This document shows, in pieces, positions 51,686 to 54,292 of a stretch of 54,292 nucleotides of DNA (its first letter is position 1; every line of letters begins with the position of its first letter). A model generated the notes under the pieces. It was not told where the DNA came from and searched no databases. It saw only the letters and a list, made by a program, of their open reading frames with translations. A program made the position numbers and the translations under genes. Source of the stretch: a virus; the IMG/VR virus record IMGVR_UViG_3300007517_000008, positions 1 to 54,292 of that record; one strand, written 5' to 3'.

Positions 51686-51883
51686 ATGACTACACATAAC
51701 ACACAAACTGAATTCCCTACCGTCACCACCATTTTTGTTGTACGCTCTAAGGTGCTTGATTATCCAATGTGCACCCGCAAGGATGCATCAAGCATCTCCA
51801 GGGAGCTAGCAGAAAAGGCGGTTGATGACCTCGTGTCAAGAGAAGGTTGGGATAAGAACGACCTTTATATCGAGGAGGCTTGA
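51686..51883 (+). CDS. Small unknown protein
   Basis: 65 residues. A beta strand (TVTTIFVVRSKVL) precedes a helix (SISRELAEKAVDDLVSREGW). This strand-helix layout is common in small phage proteins that modulate host enzymes, but no family is recognised. The message is probably leaderless. Confidence 0.55.
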   Translation: MTTHNTQTEFPTVTTIFVVRSKVLDYPMCTRKDASSISRELAEKAVDDLVSREGWDKNDLYIEEA

Positions 51884-51956
51884 AACGTTAAAAATCTAAA
51901 AGATAGAAATTGCCTCTTATTTACCAATAGTATTTCAAACCCTAAAAGAGAAAAAA

Positions 51957-52175
51957 ATGGATCCCAAAACAGAAGAAGAAACTAAGGCAGTAGAAGTTCC
52001 CCTTGCAAAATATAAGAAGGGCGACAAAGTAAATCTCTCCTATAATGGGGAAGTTTATCCGGTAACTGTAAAAAGCAGTACGGTTATTGGATTCCTAAGA
52101 GAATACTGTATTGAGTACCGTGATGGTAGCAAACGCTACGTGACAGAACATGAGTTCGCAAATCAACTCAATTAG
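51957..52175 (+). CDS. Small protein with SH3/KOW-like fold
   Basis: 72 residues. After an acidic start, YKKGDKVNLSYNGEVYPVTV and IEYRDGSKRYVTEHEF give a beta-barrel pattern like SH3, Tudor or KOW domains. TATTTAC lies at 51918-51924 upstream. It overlaps the end of the convergent minus-strand gene by 8 bases. Confidence 0.6.
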   Translation: MDPKTEEETKAVEVPLAKYKKGDKVNLSYNGEVYPVTVKSSTVIGFLREYCIEYRDGSKRYVTEHEFANQLN

Positions 52176-52800
52176 TCTTCTTTAAACTTTTATCTTCCAC
52201 AAGTGCACTTTTCATAAGTTCTTTAAAAGAATCTTTGAAGTTGTTGACTGCCAAAGGTTTTTTAGAATGAACATTTGACTTAGCTGCAAGAGTAGACTTT
52301 TCTTTTCTCTCGCGAATCATTGCTTCCAGTTGACTTTTTGTAAGGATGACCTGTTTCTTTTGAACTGGTTTATCAATCTCTTCAAGCAAGTTTGAGATAT
52401 CTTCGCGTTCTTTCTCAGGCTTTTGTTCTGGTCTTGATAGAGGCTTCTCTGCTTTTGCCTCAACCGGAACCACTTCGACAGTCATATCTCGAATAAAGAA
52501 TATATCAAGCGTCATTGGACAGAAGATTCTTGATCCAATAATAACTTCAATTTTGCCCTCGTAAGGGACGTCAGGTTTTACAATCCCAGATAATTCTGGA
52601 ACCACAAATACAAGAAGGTTATCTTCATCTGTAGTAATTACTGGAAAAACTAAACCCATTGAATGAGTTTCGTTTTTTTCTGTTATGAGAAGTCTTACAG
52701 ATTGTTTAGTCGATCCAGACTCAGAAGTTGTACCTTGAATCTTAATTTTAAACTTTAATTCATTAGACTCGTCTATTTTAAGAGTAATCTCATTGGTCAT
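52168..52800 (-). CDS. Unknown, probable virion or assembly protein
   Basis: 210 residues from ATG 52800, which overlaps the upstream stop by 11 bases and has AGGA before it; a longer frame to 52842 is less likely. The N-terminal 115 residues are beta-rich (ITLKIDESNELKFKIKIQG, SVRLLITE, LLVFVVPEL, YEGKIEVIIGSRIF). The C-terminal half is charged and probably disordered, then helical (VILTKSQLEAMIRERKEK). The pattern resembles small beta-sandwich proteins near prohead genes in T4-like marine phages, but I cannot name it. Confidence 0.55.
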   Translation of the reverse strand: MTNEITLKIDESNELKFKIKIQGTTSESGSTKQSVRLLITEKNETHSMGLVFPVITTDEDNLLVFVVPELSGIVKPDVPYEGKIEVIIGSRIFCPMTLDIFFIRDMTVEVVPVEAKAEKPLSRPEQKPEKEREDISNLLEEIDKPVQKKQVILTKSQLEAMIRERKEKSTLAAKSNVHSKKPLAVNNFKDSFKELMKSALVEDKSLKKTN

Positions 52801-53473
52801 CGTTATTTGTTCCTGACTTAATAAGTATTGCCGATACTTCAATCAAAGAGCCTTCGGTGTCAGCAGAACTGTTTTTTACCTCAATAACCATAGCTTGAGA
52901 CCCTGTAGTCTTCACTTGTTCCACTTGTACTTTAATAGCGTTTAGCGGTTTTGCATCTAGCATCTGCGTACTGACCAAAAATGCCTCGGAAGAAACTTCA
53001 ATTAAGTTTGCAGAAGTTTGAATTGATTCAGTTGTTCGTATTAAGTTTCCTCTCACAGAAGGGAATCTGGAGTCAAACAAAGCTCCGTTGATTTGAATTG
53101 AAACCTCTGGGTTCTCTCCCTTGAACCTAAGAGTTTCTGCTTCGCATGTAATTGTTTCAAAGTTGACTTCTTTAAGACAGGCGTCGATAGAGATGTCAAG
53201 CCAAGGCAAATACTTTTTAACTTGCTCTTTTTTGCGACTGCCGGAAAAACCATATCTTCCTACAAGACCTGGAGTAACAACGACTGGAATTGGTTCGGCA
53301 AGACAAATCGCGTCATAACCTGGTCCGTTATAAAAATAACACCTCTCATCATATCCTAGAGATGGGTCATTATAGAAATTTGTGCCACCACAATTTGGAT
53401 CATAGTCTCCTTCATAGAAAAAGCAAATCTCATTATACCCAAGCGCTGGGTCGTCATAGGTATAAAGAGTCAT
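52790..53473 (-). CDS. Repeat-bearing probable structural protein
   Basis: 227 residues. The N-terminus contains Tyr/Cys-rich repeats: YDDPALGYNEICFFYEG, YNDPSLGYDERCYFYNG and a partial GYDAICL. A linker (VVTPGLVGRYGFSGSRKK) leads to a beta-rich region (EVSIQINGALFD, AIKVQVEQVKTTGSQ). Such 'YDDP..GY' repeats occur in phage and prophage virion proteins. Translation is probably coupled to the next gene through an 11-base overlap. Identity unknown. Confidence 0.55.
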   Translation of the reverse strand: MTLYTYDDPALGYNEICFFYEGDYDPNCGGTNFYNDPSLGYDERCYFYNGPGYDAICLAEPIPVVVTPGLVGRYGFSGSRKKEQVKKYLPWLDISIDACLKEVNFETITCEAETLRFKGENPEVSIQINGALFDSRFPSVRGNLIRTTESIQTSANLIEVSSEAFLVSTQMLDAKPLNAIKVQVEQVKTTGSQAMVIEVKNSSADTEGSLIEVSAILIKSGTNNDDQ

Positions 53474-53476
53474 TTA

Positions 53477-54292
53477 TTATTTTAATTTCTTAAGTGTTTC
53501 TAGGTATCCACTTGTTATGGATTCTAAAATAACTTTTGGGTCAAACACCATAGAATGTACAGGTTGGTGATGATCTGGAAAATAAAGGTTAATTTTAGGA
53601 CAAGAAAAATTATATTCTATTTTCCTAGAACCCTTTTTGCAACTTTGCGCTTTCTGCAAAAGAGCCATAGCCTCTTGTTCATGGTTCTTCTTCGCCTTTA
53701 GAACCGTGTAGAAGTCGTTGGTGTAGACTTGCTCGGATAAGATTTCCGATGCCCTTAGAGCTACCTTGGGAGCGTTTACCACATATTCTTTAAGTACAGC
53801 AAGGTCGCTTGTAATTGGAGATGTTAAAACAACATCAATTTCATCTGGCCTTTCTTTTAGGCATTCCAAAAGTGGTATTTGATAACGAATACCACCATCA
53901 ACCCATTGCTCACCGTCTATTAAAATTGGAGGAAAAACTACTGGCAAGTGACTGCTTGCCAAAATATATTGTTTAATGTTTGAACGAGAGTTATCAAAAA
54001 CCTCATATTTTCCGCTCGTAAGAGAAACGCAACCAACTGTTAATTTTGTTGTTGACGTAGCTGAAAGCTCATCGCTCCATATAGAGTCAAAAAGTTTTTC
54101 AAGTGGAGTGCCAGAATTAATGGAACCCATAATCATAGAGGCTATATAATTTGGAACTTTATATGGAATCCAAGGTTTGTAGATATTATTGGAAGAAGAA
54201 ATGTTTTTCCACAAGTTTTCAAGTTTGAAAAAATTAATTAACTGATCTCTCGGAGAATACAGTGACAAAAAAGAAGCATTTAGGGCTCCTAC
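53477..54292 (-). CDS. Patatin-like phospholipase, 5' truncated by window edge
   Basis: The frame is open through the window edge, giving 271 residues. The first residues read VGALNASFLSLYSPRDQ, the usual sequence around the patatin nucleophile elbow (G-x-S-x-GALNA); the nucleophile Ser itself is just outside the window. DGGIRYQIPL is the catalytic Asp motif (DGG). SSHLPVVFPP fits the patatin core between them. Such enzymes hydrolyse acyl esters of membrane phospholipids. A TTG at 54268 could be a start, but the upstream coding fits the family, so the gene continues. Position beside probable structural genes allows a lysis or virion role. Confidence 0.8.
   Translation of the reverse strand, partial: VGALNASFLSLYSPRDQLINFFKLENLWKNISSSNNIYKPWIPYKVPNYIASMIMGSINSGTPLEKLFDSIWSDELSATSTTKLTVGCVSLTSGKYEVFDNSRSNIKQYILASSHLPVVFPPILIDGEQWVDGGIRYQIPLLECLKERPDEIDVVLTSPITSDLAVLKEYVVNAPKVALRASEILSEQVYTNDFYTVLKAKKNHEQEAMALLQKAQSCKKGSRKIEYNFSCPKINLYFPDHHQPVHSMVFDPKVILESITSGYLETLKKLK

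Noticed and set aside
1-54292. tRNA genes, CRISPR arrays, insertion sequences, integrase or attachment sites
   Set aside because: No cloverleaf pattern, regularly spaced repeats, transposase motif or att-like duplication was seen by eye; a covariance-model scan would be decisive for tRNAs.

Overview
This window is a contiguous piece of a large, AT-rich, contractile-tailed (myovirus) phage genome of T4-like ancestry. The evidence is a tail and baseplate module (neck gp14-like, tail terminator gp15-like, two gp18-like sheaths, gp19-like tube, gp26/gp51-like hub chaperones, tape measure, gp53-like LysM wedge protein, hub) next to a T4-type replication and recombination set (gp32-like SSB, UvsX, RNase H/FEN nuclease, gp41-like helicase). 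The replicative polymerase is a compact family A enzyme rather than a T4-type family B enzyme. From memory this recalls the distant T4 relatives ('Far-T4', Rhodothermus phage RM378), so I place it there by inference. The host cannot be named from the sequence. No tRNA, CRISPR array or insertion sequence was seen.

Layout. 1-4,169: end of an unknown gene, a neck-like gene, and four tandem paralogs with a protein-kinase-like core. 4,200-14,159: tail terminator, two sheath paralogs, two tag-bearing proteins sharing a 41-bp repeat, and the tail tube, closed by a strong terminator. 14,262-16,725: membrane metalloprotease-like protein, two small tag proteins, and the gp26/gp51-like pair. 16,722-17,656: inverted NUDIX hydrolase plus a small gene. 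17,731-29,024: tape measure and baseplate proteins. 29,130-36,505: polymerase, SSB, intein-bearing UvsX, dUTPase, RNase H/FEN, helicase. 36,530-40,274: intein-bearing NrdB, then NrdA. 40,297-46,814: zincin, SWIM-SNF2 helicase, HAD nucleotidase, a fifth kinase-like paralog, small unknowns and ThyX. 46,818-48,776 (minus): a gene interrupted by two in-frame stops and a possible nuclease-fold protein. 48,896-52,175: Nmad1-like protein, RlaP-like nucleotidyltransferase and small genes. 52,168-54,292 (minus): two possible structural proteins and a truncated patatin-like phospholipase.

How the genes fit together. Nucleotide supply (NrdA/B, ThyX, dUTPase, HAD nucleotidase) feeds a polymerase/helicase/SSB/recombinase machine. 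Both inteins sit in this block, each at a functionally critical site. Sigma70-like promoters drive many of these genes, and at four genes the -10 element lies only 6-8 nt before the ATG, suggesting leaderless mRNAs.

The most unusual signal is a short amphipathic N-terminal helix, roughly L-x-x-[LIY]-[IV]-x-E-x-[IVL]-x3-[IL]-x-E. It is found at the start of at least ten otherwise different proteins: the five kinase-like proteins, five small or structural unknowns, and the interrupted gene. Most lie among virion genes. I suggest it is a capsid or virion targeting tag, analogous to the T4 capsid-targeting sequence, that delivers a set of kinase-like effectors into the new host. That is a hypothesis; the sequence shows only the shared tag and the gene positions.
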